Shown: piece after piece, positions 25,440 through 35,161 of the stretch | Numbering within the stretch: position 1 is the stretch's first letter | Layout of the letters: the number at the start of each line of letters is the position of its first letter | Assembly: GCA_013334245.1 (NCBI GenBank) | Contig: JAAXXZ010000001.1 | Coordinates: forward strand, 1-54,674 | DNA from: Candidatus Moraniibacteriota bacterium | GTDB lineage: Bacteria; Patescibacteriota; Minisyncoccia; Moranbacterales; UBA1568 | Length of the DNA stretch: 54,674 nt | Direction: 5' to 3' | Program-made: the position numbers and the translations under genes | Notes under the pieces: generated by a model | Database searches by the model: none | Told to the model about the DNA's origin: nothing | Seen by the model: the letters and a program-made list of their open reading frames with translations, nothing else

Positions 25440-25897
25440 AATGAAGGATTCAGCCTCCTTCATTCCGCCGCAAAGGCATTCACGGCCTCTGATCCGTGGC
25501 CAGTCGTTTGAGACAACATCGGGAGTCCCGAATAGGTGAAACGATGAAACACCGTATCATTCGTTCCGGGATTCCACACATTGTACCTTTTTACGCGATC
25601 CCAATGATCGCTCCCATCCGGGAAGATTCTTCAGCCTTCGCGTTCGTCAATTTTCCGGATCAAGGGGAAGATCTGGGAAAGGCTTGTCATCAGCTGACAG
25701 AGGATGACAATACAACACCGCCCAGGCGGTATCATCGAGGCTGTAGCCTCAAAGACAATCTCCGGGGAGAGAAAGGCTACGTTCACGCTGCGGGATCGCG
25801 GCAATATTTACGGCATAAATCGAGAAAGGCGAGAAAAAACCGCGACAAACCCCGGCAAAGAATAGTAAACAGCCCCTCCCGGAGGCTGTTTATCTTT
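25440..25897 (+). ncRNA. Candidate structured non-coding RNA (~455 nt), family unknown
   Basis: A promoter and a terminator bound about 455 nt with no convincing gene. An open frame with AGGTGAAACG before an ATG exists at 25544, but its protein looks random in composition and runs through the terminator. The sequence is dense in pairing: AATGAAGG/CCTTCATT, TCGTTT/AAACGA enclosing TCGGG/CCCGA, GCGATC/GATCGC, ATCCGG/CCGGAT, GTCATC/GATGAC, ACCGCC/GGCGGT, GAGGC/GCCTC, TCTCC/GGAGA and TCGCGG/CCGCGA. I looked for RNase P, tmRNA and SRP RNA consensus boxes and did not find them. It may be a lineage-specific RNA; the call depends on structure by eye. Confidence 0.4.
25867..25897 (+). terminator. Terminator of the candidate RNA
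   Basis: AAACAGCC/GGCTGTTT stem with inner CTCC/GGAG pairing (25867-25891), followed by ATCTTTT on the plus strand. Confidence 0.65.
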
Positions 25898-26038
25898 TAT
25901 GGCTTATAATACGAGTTTAATTACTTTTTCTTCGTACTGGACTTGACAAATATTGATTCTTCTGTCAAATTCTGCTTATAGCTCCTTTGACTTATGAATC
26001 CGCAGCGCGAGCGATTTGGGGCGCAAACGCTGTTACGG

Positions 26039-26101
26039 ACCGCCGATGAGTATCTTAAGAACGCTTGCGTTCGAAAAGATCTCACGGCGGTTCTTTTTTT
26101 T
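26039..26101 (+). terminator. Long hairpin with U-tract (plus strand)
   Basis: An extended stem: ACCGCCG (26039-26045) with CGGCGGT (26085-26091), inside it ATCTT/AAGAT and GAACGC/GCGTTC, then TC and eight T residues. It is far longer than a usual terminator. It could be the 3' part of a short RNA beginning after a weak promoter (TTGATT, 18 bp, TATAGC, about 25950-25980). Confidence 0.6.
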
Positions 26102-26135
26102 CGAAGCACCATCCGTCGTCACGGCCACAAATCCT

Positions 26136-26621
26136 CTACGATTTGTCATCGGTAACGACAAGGTTTTTCCTGATGATGACGCTGGTCCGGTCGGATGAGG
26201 AGGGTCGGTCGTACGTAAAGTCGCCCTCGAACGTTTTCCCCGAGAGAAACAGCGGCAACCACAACGCGTCCGCGGTCCACATCTTTCCTATCGGGATAGT
26301 GCTCACGTCGAACCATTTCGGCCGCATTTCTTCCGACTCCTCGGCCTCCCCTTCGAAATCATCGCAGGCGAATATATGGACCTCGACTCCCCGCGTTCCA
26401 TCCTCGAAATCGAATCGGATCAACCCTCTCTTCTTGACTGACCGGGCAGCCAGACCCGACTCTTCGAATACCTCCCGTCTTGCGGCTTCCTCGATACTTT
26501 CCCCTTCCTCGACCTTTCCGCCGAAGCCGTTCCATCGACCCATGCCGAACCCGCGTTTCTTCATTCCAAGAAGCAGCTTGCCGTCTTGCATGACCATGCA
26601 GAGTGTCAGGACTTTTCTCAT
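26136..26621 (-). CDS. NUDIX hydrolase, MutT/MTH1-like
   Basis: A 161-residue NUDIX protein. I chose the ATG at 26619-26621 because MRKVLTLCMVMQDGKLLLG is the usual start of this subgroup; the 42 residues of frame before it are not conserved-looking. The Nudix box spans about 35-57 (GKVEEGESIEEAARREVFEESGL), and WNGFGGKVEEGESIEEAARRE is very close to the human MTH1 pattern. It probably hydrolyses oxidised purine nucleotides such as 8-oxo-dGTP, cleaning the nucleotide pool. Ribosome binding site weak. Stand-alone, reading away from a plus-strand RNA candidate at 26684. Confidence 0.88.
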   Translation of the reverse strand: MRKVLTLCMVMQDGKLLLGMKKRGFGMGRWNGFGGKVEEGESIEEAARREVFEESGLAARSVKKRGLIRFDFEDGTRGVEVHIFACDDFEGEAEESEEMRPKWFDVSTIPIGKMWTADALWLPLFLSGKTFEGDFTYDRPSSSDRTSVIIRKNLVVTDDKS

Positions 26622-26649
26622 ACATCGGGCGTTCTTCGGATCAGGACCG

Positions 26650-26677
26650 TTGACAGCTTCCCAAAAGCTGTTACCAT
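26650..26677 (+). promoter_or_regulatory. Promoter of candidate small RNA
   Basis: TTGACA (26650-26655), 16-bp spacer, TACCAT (26672-26677), plus strand, overlapping the region just upstream of the NUDIX gene. Confidence 0.5.
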
Positions 26678-26683
26678 CGGAGC

Positions 26684-26809
26684 ACCTGCCACAAGAGGTA
26701 CCACGAAACGAATCAGGAGATGTCCGGTAGCGACCAGCGAAAGACATCGACGCGTGACCACGTCCGGACGTGAGCGCGACGCAAAGCTCCTGATTCGGCG
26801 GTTTTTTTG
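26684..26809 (+). ncRNA. Candidate small RNA with three-way junction
   Basis: About 125 nt between the promoter and a T-run. An 11-bp closing stem CGAATCAGGAG (26709-26719) with CTCCTGATTCG (26787-26797) encloses two hairpins: ATGTC/GACAT, and CGCG/CGCG capped by the self-complementary ACGTCCGGACGT. GGCGG and seven T residues follow. No open frame of note. I recognise no known family; 5S, SRP and hammerhead cores were considered and not found. Confidence 0.45.
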
Positions 26810-26811
26810 TT

Positions 26812-27207
26812 TCAAATTCCCCACGAACGTATCATTCGCGTTGAATCAATCGTCGGAACCGACCCATCGGATGACGACAGCCTACTCTCCGATAAGGCTT
26901 CGTTCTCGTGCGCGAGAGCGCCCTCATACGTCAGATAGTCACCAGGACTTTCCAATATGACTTCGGATCCGTCCTCCGCGAATCGGGTCAACCAGCGGCC
27001 CGAAAGCAGGATGACGGTCGTTCGCGTTTCGGATTCAAGATCGCTACCCGATCGCTTCTTCATGCCTTCGGGGTGCGTCACCCATTTCACCGAACATTTT
27101 CCAGTACGCATCAGCGACGCTTCGGGAGCACGACCGCCGACACACCACCCGCTCCTTTCCGGATGTTCCGTGTTCTCCGAATCAAGATTTCCGGTTTCAA
27201 ATCTCAT
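26812..27207 (-). CDS. Cupin-like protein
   Basis: A 131-residue soluble protein. Its pattern SVKWVTHPEGMKKRSG, then TTVILLSGRWLTRF, then GDYLTYEGALAHENEAL is that of a small single-domain cupin (beta-barrel) found in many bacteria, beginning NTEHPERSGWCVGG. The usual cupin metal ligands are only partly visible (His in THPEG, His in ALAHE). Its ligand is unknown. I chose the ATG at 27205-27207; a GTG 9 nt upstream is an alternative. It lies 25 nt downstream of the remnant of a second SecA tail and is probably co-transcribed with secA. Confidence 0.65.
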   Translation of the reverse strand: MRFETGNLDSENTEHPERSGWCVGGRAPEASLMRTGKCSVKWVTHPEGMKKRSGSDLESETRTTVILLSGRWLTRFAEDGSEVILESPGDYLTYEGALAHENEALSESRLSSSDGSVPTIDSTRMIRSWGI

Positions 27208-27314
27208 ACGGCACACAAAGGGTGTCTATCCTTACCCGCGCTGCTGTCCGTGACACTTCTTATATTTCTTCCCGCTCCCGCCTGCCTTCGCACGAGGCTT
27301 CGGCGTGGCTCCGC

Positions 27315-29993
<2,679 letters not shown>

Positions 29994-30171
29994 AGGTACG
30001 TCAATAACCAATGATCAGTATCCGATAATCAACACGCGATCGGAGCACACGACTATCGAACAGAGAATGATTTCGGAAAACGGCTATAAACCGAATGCTG
30101 TCCTCCGCTGTCTGATTCCTGTTCCCTGTTCACCGTTATCTGTTGACTGTGCTTCTTCCCATTGTAGAAGC

Positions 30172-30221
30172 AAAAACCCTCCCCGTCAAAGGCCGGGAAA
30201 GGCCGATGCAAAGAGGGAGGG
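30172..30221 (-). terminator. Terminator after hpf
   Basis: CCCTCCC (30177-30183) pairs with GGGAGGG (30215-30221), with a nested GGCC/GGCC helix; on the minus strand the stem is followed by five T residues. It separates hpf from secA. The rest of 29994-30171 holds only tandem-like TGTTCC/TTATCTG sequence. Confidence 0.7.
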
Positions 30222-30237
30222 CCGCTGAAAACAGTCG

Positions 30238-30588
30238 CTAAAAACGGGCGGATTCGTCTATCACGAGACCCTTTTTGATGGAACGGCCTCCGCGCTCCTT
30301 GAGATCGCGCCGCTTGTCCTTCTCCTTGACTATCTGCACGCGGAGCTTGTCGATGACCATATCGATCGAGCCCTCGACGCTTTTGCTCGTCTCTTCCGCC
30401 CGGATGAGGTCCCGCGCATCGCTGACATTCACCTCGACACGGAAAAACCCTTTCTTATCCATCGCGACTTCGATCTCGTACAGGGAATTCTCCTCGAACA
30501 GATCCTCGATTTCCGATAATCGCTTCTCGATATACTCCTGTTCGCTCTCCCGTATCCGACAGTCCTTCGCCAGGAACTTCGTTTTCAT
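30238..30588 (-). CDS. hpf: Ribosome hibernation-promoting factor, short form
   Basis: A 116-residue HPF/RaiA family protein (sigma-54 modulation protein family). It would bind the decoding centre of the 30S subunit and silence ribosomes in stationary phase. Family features are the beta-alpha-beta-beta-beta-alpha pattern, with EYIEKRLSEIEDLFEEN, YEIEVAMDKKGFFRVEVNVS, and the second helix EGSIDMVIDKLRVQIVKEKDKRRD, ending in a basic stretch GGRSIKK. The C-terminal dimerisation domain of long HPF is absent, as in the short form. It lies 74 nt after murB on the same strand and is closed by its own terminator. Confidence 0.9.
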   Translation of the reverse strand: MKTKFLAKDCRIRESEQEYIEKRLSEIEDLFEENSLYEIEVAMDKKGFFRVEVNVSDARDLIRAEETSKSVEGSIDMVIDKLRVQIVKEKDKRRDLKERGGRSIKKGLVIDESARF

Positions 30589-30662
30589 ACTCTTTCCCTT
30601 ACGGATTATCCAGAATCATTATACCACCGCGTGTCTACTACGAACGAAACGACCGGACGCTT

Positions 30663-31655
30663 TCAAGACGGCCACGAAAAGTCGTTTTCGCCCTTTTCAC
30701 GCCTCGTTTTGACTTCCTCGTGACCGAATCCGACGAGTTGTACCTCCTCTTGCAGTTGTATGTTCAGCTCGTCGCGAACCTTCTGTTTGACGATCGAAAC
30801 GAGGGTCAGCACCTCCTCGGCGGTCGCGCCTCCCGTGTTCACGATATAGTTCGGGTGTTGTTCGCTCACCTTCGCGTGACCGATCGTCCGTCCGCGGAGC
30901 CCCACCTGGTCGATGACCCAGCCGGCCGGGAGTCGCTCTCCCTTCGGCTCCTTTCCCGAGTCGTGACGGAACTCCTCCCTCAGATGCTCGTCAGTGACCG
31001 TCGGGTTCATGAAGAACGATCCCGCGCAGAACGCGTCTTGGGGATGTTTCGCCTCACGCTCTTCTATCGTTTTTGTCGCGATTGATCTTAAGGCGACCGG
31101 ATCCGATCCGGAAGCAAGTCTGAATTCGACCGACACGATGATCAGCTCCGGATGTTTCTTGAACAGGCTCATCCGATACCCGAATGCACATGCGTCCTTC
31201 CCGTATTCCTTTACCATTCCCGTTTTATGGTTCAACACCTTCACGGAGACTATATGATCAGCTATTTCGGAACCGAACGCCCCCGCATTCCCACGCACCG
31301 CACCACCGACCGATCCGGGAATACCGGCGAGCTTCTCCATTCCAGACAATCCAGCCTGACAACAGGCAAGGATCACATCAAGCAACGTCTTTCCGGCACC
31401 GACCGAAACCCTGCCATTATCAAGGATCCTGAATCCACCGTCCGTCAGCCGCATGACGAGCCCAGGAAATCCCTTGTCCGAAAACAATATATTGCTTCCG
31501 CCGGACATTATATACACCGGAAGCCGTTCTGATGCGGCGCGTTCATACCCGAGCGAAAGCTCGTTCGCGTCCGAAACTTCCGCGAACAGCTTCGCCGGCC
31601 CTCCTATCTTAAAGGTCGTATAGTGCGCAAGTATCTCGTTTTCTCTGAATTCCAT
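30663..31655 (-). CDS. murB: UDP-N-acetylenolpyruvoylglucosamine reductase
   Basis: A 330-residue MurB, which reduces UDP-GlcNAc-enolpyruvate to UDP-MurNAc with NADPH and FAD. Visible marks are YTTFKIGGPAKLFAEV, the FAD-binding MSGGSNILFSDKGF, LAGIPGSVGGAVRGNAGAFG, the catalytic serine region CAGSFFMNP, AGWVIDQVGLRG, NYIVNTGGATAEEV, and the C-terminal catalytic glutamate in LQEEVQLVG. The arrangement is of the type I kind. Part of a mur/fts region with murC, murG and ftsW upstream. A MITE-like element (31687-31793) lies 32 nt before the start codon. Confidence 0.95.
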   Translation of the reverse strand: MEFRENEILAHYTTFKIGGPAKLFAEVSDANELSLGYERAASERLPVYIMSGGSNILFSDKGFPGLVMRLTDGGFRILDNGRVSVGAGKTLLDVILACCQAGLSGMEKLAGIPGSVGGAVRGNAGAFGSEIADHIVSVKVLNHKTGMVKEYGKDACAFGYRMSLFKKHPELIIVSVEFRLASGSDPVALRSIATKTIEEREAKHPQDAFCAGSFFMNPTVTDEHLREEFRHDSGKEPKGERLPAGWVIDQVGLRGRTIGHAKVSEQHPNYIVNTGGATAEEVLTLVSIVKQKVRDELNIQLQEEVQLVGFGHEEVKTRREKGENDFSWPS

Positions 31656-31683
31656 AGAATGGCAACTGACAACTGTTAGCTTC

Positions 31684-31796
31684 TAAGAATCGACCTCAAA
31701 TCTCATGTCGAGAGGAAATGCCGAAATTTCGGTATTTCCTCCGGCAAGCGGAGTTTTCGGCTTATTTATAGCGTTGAGATTTGAGAGAGATTCTAA
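31684..31796. mobile_element. MITE-like element, copy 2 (internally deleted)
   Basis: A 107-bp element (31687-31793) with ends GAATCGACCTCAAATCTCA and TGAGATTTGAGAGAGATTC, flanked by a 3-bp duplication TAA. It has the same orientation as copy 1 but lacks about 80 bp of the interior. It lies between the Tat lipoprotein gene and murB and will be transcribed as a hairpin. Confidence 0.75.
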
Positions 31797-31801
31797 CTTA
31801 C

Positions 31802-31830
31802 AAAAAAGCGGGGAGAACCTTTCGCTTCTC
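31802..31830 (-). terminator. Terminator after the Tat lipoprotein gene
   Basis: On the minus strand GAGAA/TTCTC (or GCG/CGC) hairpin followed by CCCGC and six T residues, 28 bp past the stop at 31858. A TGCTATACT box just upstream of it (31831-31839) resembles an extended -10 but would place the start inside the hairpin, so I do not call it a promoter. Confidence 0.55.
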
Positions 31831-31857
31831 AGTATAGCACAGCATGTAAAAGTATCC

Positions 31858-33555
31858 TTAACCGGAATAACCCGGATTTTCAACGCTGACTTCCCCTTTC
31901 CGTATGGCCGTACCGCGTCTGGTACGTTCCATAATCCCTAGTATCTCTTCGTCCGACGGAATGACCGTCTCCGGATCAATGTCATACTCGCCGAGATAGT
32001 CGTAAAAGAACGAATCTATACGGTCCGGATTGTCGGTCGTCCGAGCGAAGGCGAGCTTGGCGATATGCCGAACGACTTCTGGCCAGTCGGGATGCTCGAG
32101 GTCCCACGCGAGTATTTCAGCGAACTTATGATACGAGATAAGCTCGGGAAAAGTCCGCAAAACTACTTCCATGGCGTACTCCGGATAACGGAGAAAGAAC
32201 GACTTGTTCGAGAGATGCGCCGACCCTTCGAAATCAAGGATCGGACCTGTGCTGATTTTCCCGTCCGCCATCAGCCTGCCGATAAGGTGCAGCTTGACGG
32301 CCGAGAGCGCATCGGAAAAAAGAATTCGGCTGAATTCGAGCCCTTCGGGATCCAGAACATACTCGAAATCGCTTCCGACCGCCCTACGGGCACAATATGT
32401 TCGACCATCATGCGATACCTCCTTATCAGGTTTTCCGGTCAATTGCAAAAGGAGAAGCTTCCGGAATCGATCTTCCGAGCCTATCTCGGCATACAAAGCC
32501 GGATGTTCCCTGCGGATATACGCCAGATATTTCTCATAAAAATCATCCATGAACGGGAACGGATTTCTCTCGTTTATTTCCATAAGATCCTCCCAATCAT
32601 CGCGAGTATCTCTCGCATCCACTTCGGCGAACAGACCTTTGAAACCCGCTCGCACGGCCCGATGCATGAGTCTGTCGTAATGACCAGCTCCCTTGCCATT
32701 CCCCTGATAGTGCTCTTCATTCTTTTCCCCATACGGAACATCCGAATACCCCTCAATAGCGATAACCGACGCATTCCTTGAGATCCGCTCCAGGTAATCA
32801 CCATGGATTTCCTGATATTTTGACGTATGCGTATAGCCGATACTCAGAAGGTCGACGCCTCCTGGGAGCCTGAAATAGTTTTCTTGCCGCAAAGCAATCT
32901 CTCCATCTTCAGTATCTCCGTACAGCTCTTTCATCTCCGCGGCATGCTCGTACCGCGCTTCGAACATCTCCACAATCCGCGAATCGAGGTGTTGTTTGAG
33001 TTCTTCCGGCAGGCCGTCCGGATAAAGGTCGAGGATATCGGATGAGGAGATATGCTCCGGCAATATTTCGACGCCGGCCCTGTTGGTCAGTCTCTCCGCG
33101 ATGACCTCGTCCGTTTCCGAATCGGTCCGGACCGCCGCCTCGGTCGATGTCAGCGCGGATACCTGCCCCGACGGGATACCAAGCGCACGGATAATCGCAT
33201 GAGCGCGTATCTGCATCGGAATAGGATCCTCGCCGAAGCGCTCATAGATCTTCGTGATCACTCGGAACCAGAAATCATCCGGGAGTCGTCCGATCTCGAA
33301 ATCATCTTTCACCTCATCCTCTTCTCCTTCAAATGCGCAGCCGGACACACCGAGAACCGCCGCCCCACCGAGAAAAGCGACAAGTGTTTTCAGGAATTCC
33401 CGTCGCGTCCACGTTTCCCGACTCAAGTCGCTTTCATGACCCTGTTCGATTTCAGACCTTTGGACAGGCGGAACATTCGAGGAATCTGTAGGATTTTGAG
33501 TTTCCCTTTCCCGAACCCGCTTCGGCATGATCAGATTTTCGAATATTTCTTTCAT
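31858..33555 (-). CDS. Tat-signal lipoprotein of unknown function (TraB/TIKI-like pattern)
   Basis: A 565-residue exported protein. A twin-arginine signal TRREFLKTLV (R51-R52) is followed by a hydrophobic stretch and a lipobox-like LGVSGC (C73), suggesting Tat export and lipid anchoring. The centre has LLSIGYTHTSKYQEIHGDYL, then VIAIEGYSDVPYGE and AGFKGLFAEVDARD, the spacing seen in TraB/TIKI/ChaN-like hydrolases (G-x-x-H near a first strand, a Glu after the next). I could not confirm that family. The C-terminal part is acidic and helical. It starts 12 nt after murC, so it is probably translated from the same transcript, and it ends before a terminator. Patescibacteria usually have few Tat substrates, which makes the signal notable. 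Confidence 0.65.
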   Translation of the reverse strand: MKEIFENLIMPKRVRERETQNPTDSSNVPPVQRSEIEQGHESDLSRETWTRREFLKTLVAFLGGAAVLGVSGCAFEGEEDEVKDDFEIGRLPDDFWFRVITKIYERFGEDPIPMQIRAHAIIRALGIPSGQVSALTSTEAAVRTDSETDEVIAERLTNRAGVEILPEHISSSDILDLYPDGLPEELKQHLDSRIVEMFEARYEHAAEMKELYGDTEDGEIALRQENYFRLPGGVDLLSIGYTHTSKYQEIHGDYLERISRNASVIAIEGYSDVPYGEKNEEHYQGNGKGAGHYDRLMHRAVRAGFKGLFAEVDARDTRDDWEDLMEINERNPFPFMDDFYEKYLAYIRREHPALYAEIGSEDRFRKLLLLQLTGKPDKEVSHDGRTYCARRAVGSDFEYVLDPEGLEFSRILFSDALSAVKLHLIGRLMADGKISTGPILDFEGSAHLSNKSFFLRYPEYAMEVVLRTFPELISYHKFAEILAWDLEHPDWPEVVRHIAKLAFARTTDNPDRIDSFFYDYLGEYDIDPETVIPSDEEILGIMERTRRGTAIRKGEVSVENPGYSG

Positions 33556-33567
33556 ATTTTCGAAGCT

Positions 33568-34950
33568 TCATTTTTTCTCCATCATTCCTTCCGCGACCCT
33601 ATACACGTCTCCGGCGCCGAAGGTCACAAGCAGATCGCCCGGCTCAAGCGTTTCGCGGAGCACTTCGATCGCTTTCGATATGGTCGGGACATATTCCGCC
33701 TTGTCATGGACGTATTTGTTGATTTCGCGCACCAAATCAGCGGACGAGACGCCCCCCGCGGTTTCCCGCGCACTGCCATAAATGTCGAGTACCAGGACCC
33801 GCGACGCGTCGTCGAAACTCTGCGCGAATTCCGTCAGCAATGCCGCGGTCCGGGTGAACGTATGCGGATGAAAGACCGCGACCAGTCTCCGATCGGGATA
33901 TGCGTCACGAAACGATGCGATGGTCGCCCGCAGTTCCTCGGGATGATGGGCGTAGTCGTCGTATACCGGCACACCCGCGTATTCTCCCTTGTATTCGCTT
34001 CGGCGGGTCGTGCCGGTAAACGTGGAGAGGCATTCGCGGACCGCTTCCATATCGAGTCGTAGAAACGAACAAAGCGCTATCACGGCGGCGGCGTTCTGAG
34101 CGTTGTGACGCCCCGGAAGACGCAGCGAGAACGTACCGAGCGATCCGTCTTTCGTCTCGATACCGAACCGTTGACGCACACCCTCCGGCCCGGACTCCGA
34201 CGCGGGCACCGATGTGCGATCGATAATCCGCACGTCGGCCCGCCCGTCGAACCCGTAGGAAATCCGCCGGCACTTCGCCTCGGCCGCGACGGAGAGCACG
34301 GTTGCGGAGTCCGATGAATACACGAGTACGCCATGCATGGGGATGCGACGGACGAACTTCCGGAACGTTTCCCGATATGCCGCGGCATCGGGAAAAAAGT
34401 CCGGATGATCCCAATCGACGCTCGTGAGGATGGCTGCGAACGGAAGATAGTGGGACAGCTTGTCCTGATATTCGTCCGCCTCCAAGACCAGCATGTCCCC
34501 TCCTCCGACCAACGCGTTGCCGTTCCAGGAACGGACCCGGCTCCCGATGACGGCTGACGGGTCTTTCCCCCCGGCCCGAAGCACCTCGGCCAACATGGCC
34601 GAGGTCGTGGTCTTCCCATGTGTTCCGGTCACGAGGAGGCTCATCTTTTCCCGGGTAAGTTCCCCGATCGCCTCCGGGTACGACAGGACGCGGATGCCGA
34701 GTTCCCGCGCGCGATCGAGCTCCACGTTATTCGAAAACGCGGTCGAATGGACGACCAGCCCGCAATCGGATGGTATGTGGTCGGGATGGAACGAATCATG
34801 GACCAAGATTCCCTCCTTTTCGAGCACGGACGCGTAAAACCGGTCACCGTCATCCGATCCGGTCACCTCGTTCCCCTGACGGCGATACAACGTGGCCAAC
34901 GCCGACGTGCCCGCCCCCTCGATACCGACGATATGGATTTTTTGCGTCAT
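33568..34950 (-). CDS. murC: UDP-N-acetylmuramate--L-alanine ligase
   Basis: A 460-residue MurC, which adds L-Ala to UDP-MurNAc using ATP in the cytoplasm. Visible marks are the N-terminal nucleotide-binding HIVGIEGAGTSALA (usually GIGG; here GIEG), the ATP-binding VTGTHGKTTTSAM (109-116), VLEADEYQDKLSHYLP, SVDWDHPDFFPD, LPGRHNAQNAAAVIAL, and YDDYAHHPEELRATI with VAVFHPHTFTRTAAL. Length is as expected. It follows murG after a MITE-like insertion and precedes the Tat lipoprotein by 12 nt. Confidence 0.96.
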   Translation of the reverse strand: MTQKIHIVGIEGAGTSALATLYRRQGNEVTGSDDGDRFYASVLEKEGILVHDSFHPDHIPSDCGLVVHSTAFSNNVELDRARELGIRVLSYPEAIGELTREKMSLLVTGTHGKTTTSAMLAEVLRAGGKDPSAVIGSRVRSWNGNALVGGGDMLVLEADEYQDKLSHYLPFAAILTSVDWDHPDFFPDAAAYRETFRKFVRRIPMHGVLVYSSDSATVLSVAAEAKCRRISYGFDGRADVRIIDRTSVPASESGPEGVRQRFGIETKDGSLGTFSLRLPGRHNAQNAAAVIALCSFLRLDMEAVRECLSTFTGTTRRSEYKGEYAGVPVYDDYAHHPEELRATIASFRDAYPDRRLVAVFHPHTFTRTAALLTEFAQSFDDASRVLVLDIYGSARETAGGVSSADLVREINKYVHDKAEYVPTISKAIEVLRETLEPGDLLVTFGAGDVYRVAEGMMEKK

Positions 34951-34973
34951 GCGGCAAGATCGTGAACGGTTGC

Positions 34974-35161
34974 TAAGAATCTATCTCAAATCTCACCGCG
35001 GTGATAAGCCGAAAAGTCCGCTTGCCGGATGAAATCCTGAAATTTCGGCTGCAAACGCTTCAAGCCTCGTCAGGTTACATGAGTAGCCTTCCTCGACTTT
35101 CCGCGTTTTCGCTCGAAATTTCAGGATTTCCTCTCGACATGAGATTTGGGATAGATTCTAA
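34974..35161. mobile_element. MITE-like element, copy 3
   Basis: A 182-bp element (34977-35158) in opposite orientation to copy 1, with ends GAATCTATCTCAAATCTCA and TGAGATTTGGGATAGATTC and a 3-bp duplication TAA. Its right end joins the last codon of murG: the murG stop TAG uses one base of the element and two of the duplication. It separates murG from murC. Confidence 0.78.

Noticed and set aside
25440-25897. RNase P RNA, tmRNA or SRP RNA
   Set aside because: The conserved boxes (GAGGAAAGUCC and ACAGAAA type, tRNA-like 3' end, GGAAGNNAGCA type) are absent by eye.
25496-25909. Protein of 137 codons (or from the ATG at 25544)
   Set aside because: Despite an acceptable ribosome binding site the protein has no domain or regular composition and crosses a strong terminator; structured RNA is a better explanation.
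26684-26809. Hammerhead ribozyme
   Set aside because: A three-way junction with a CGAAA is present but the CUGANGA core strand is missing.
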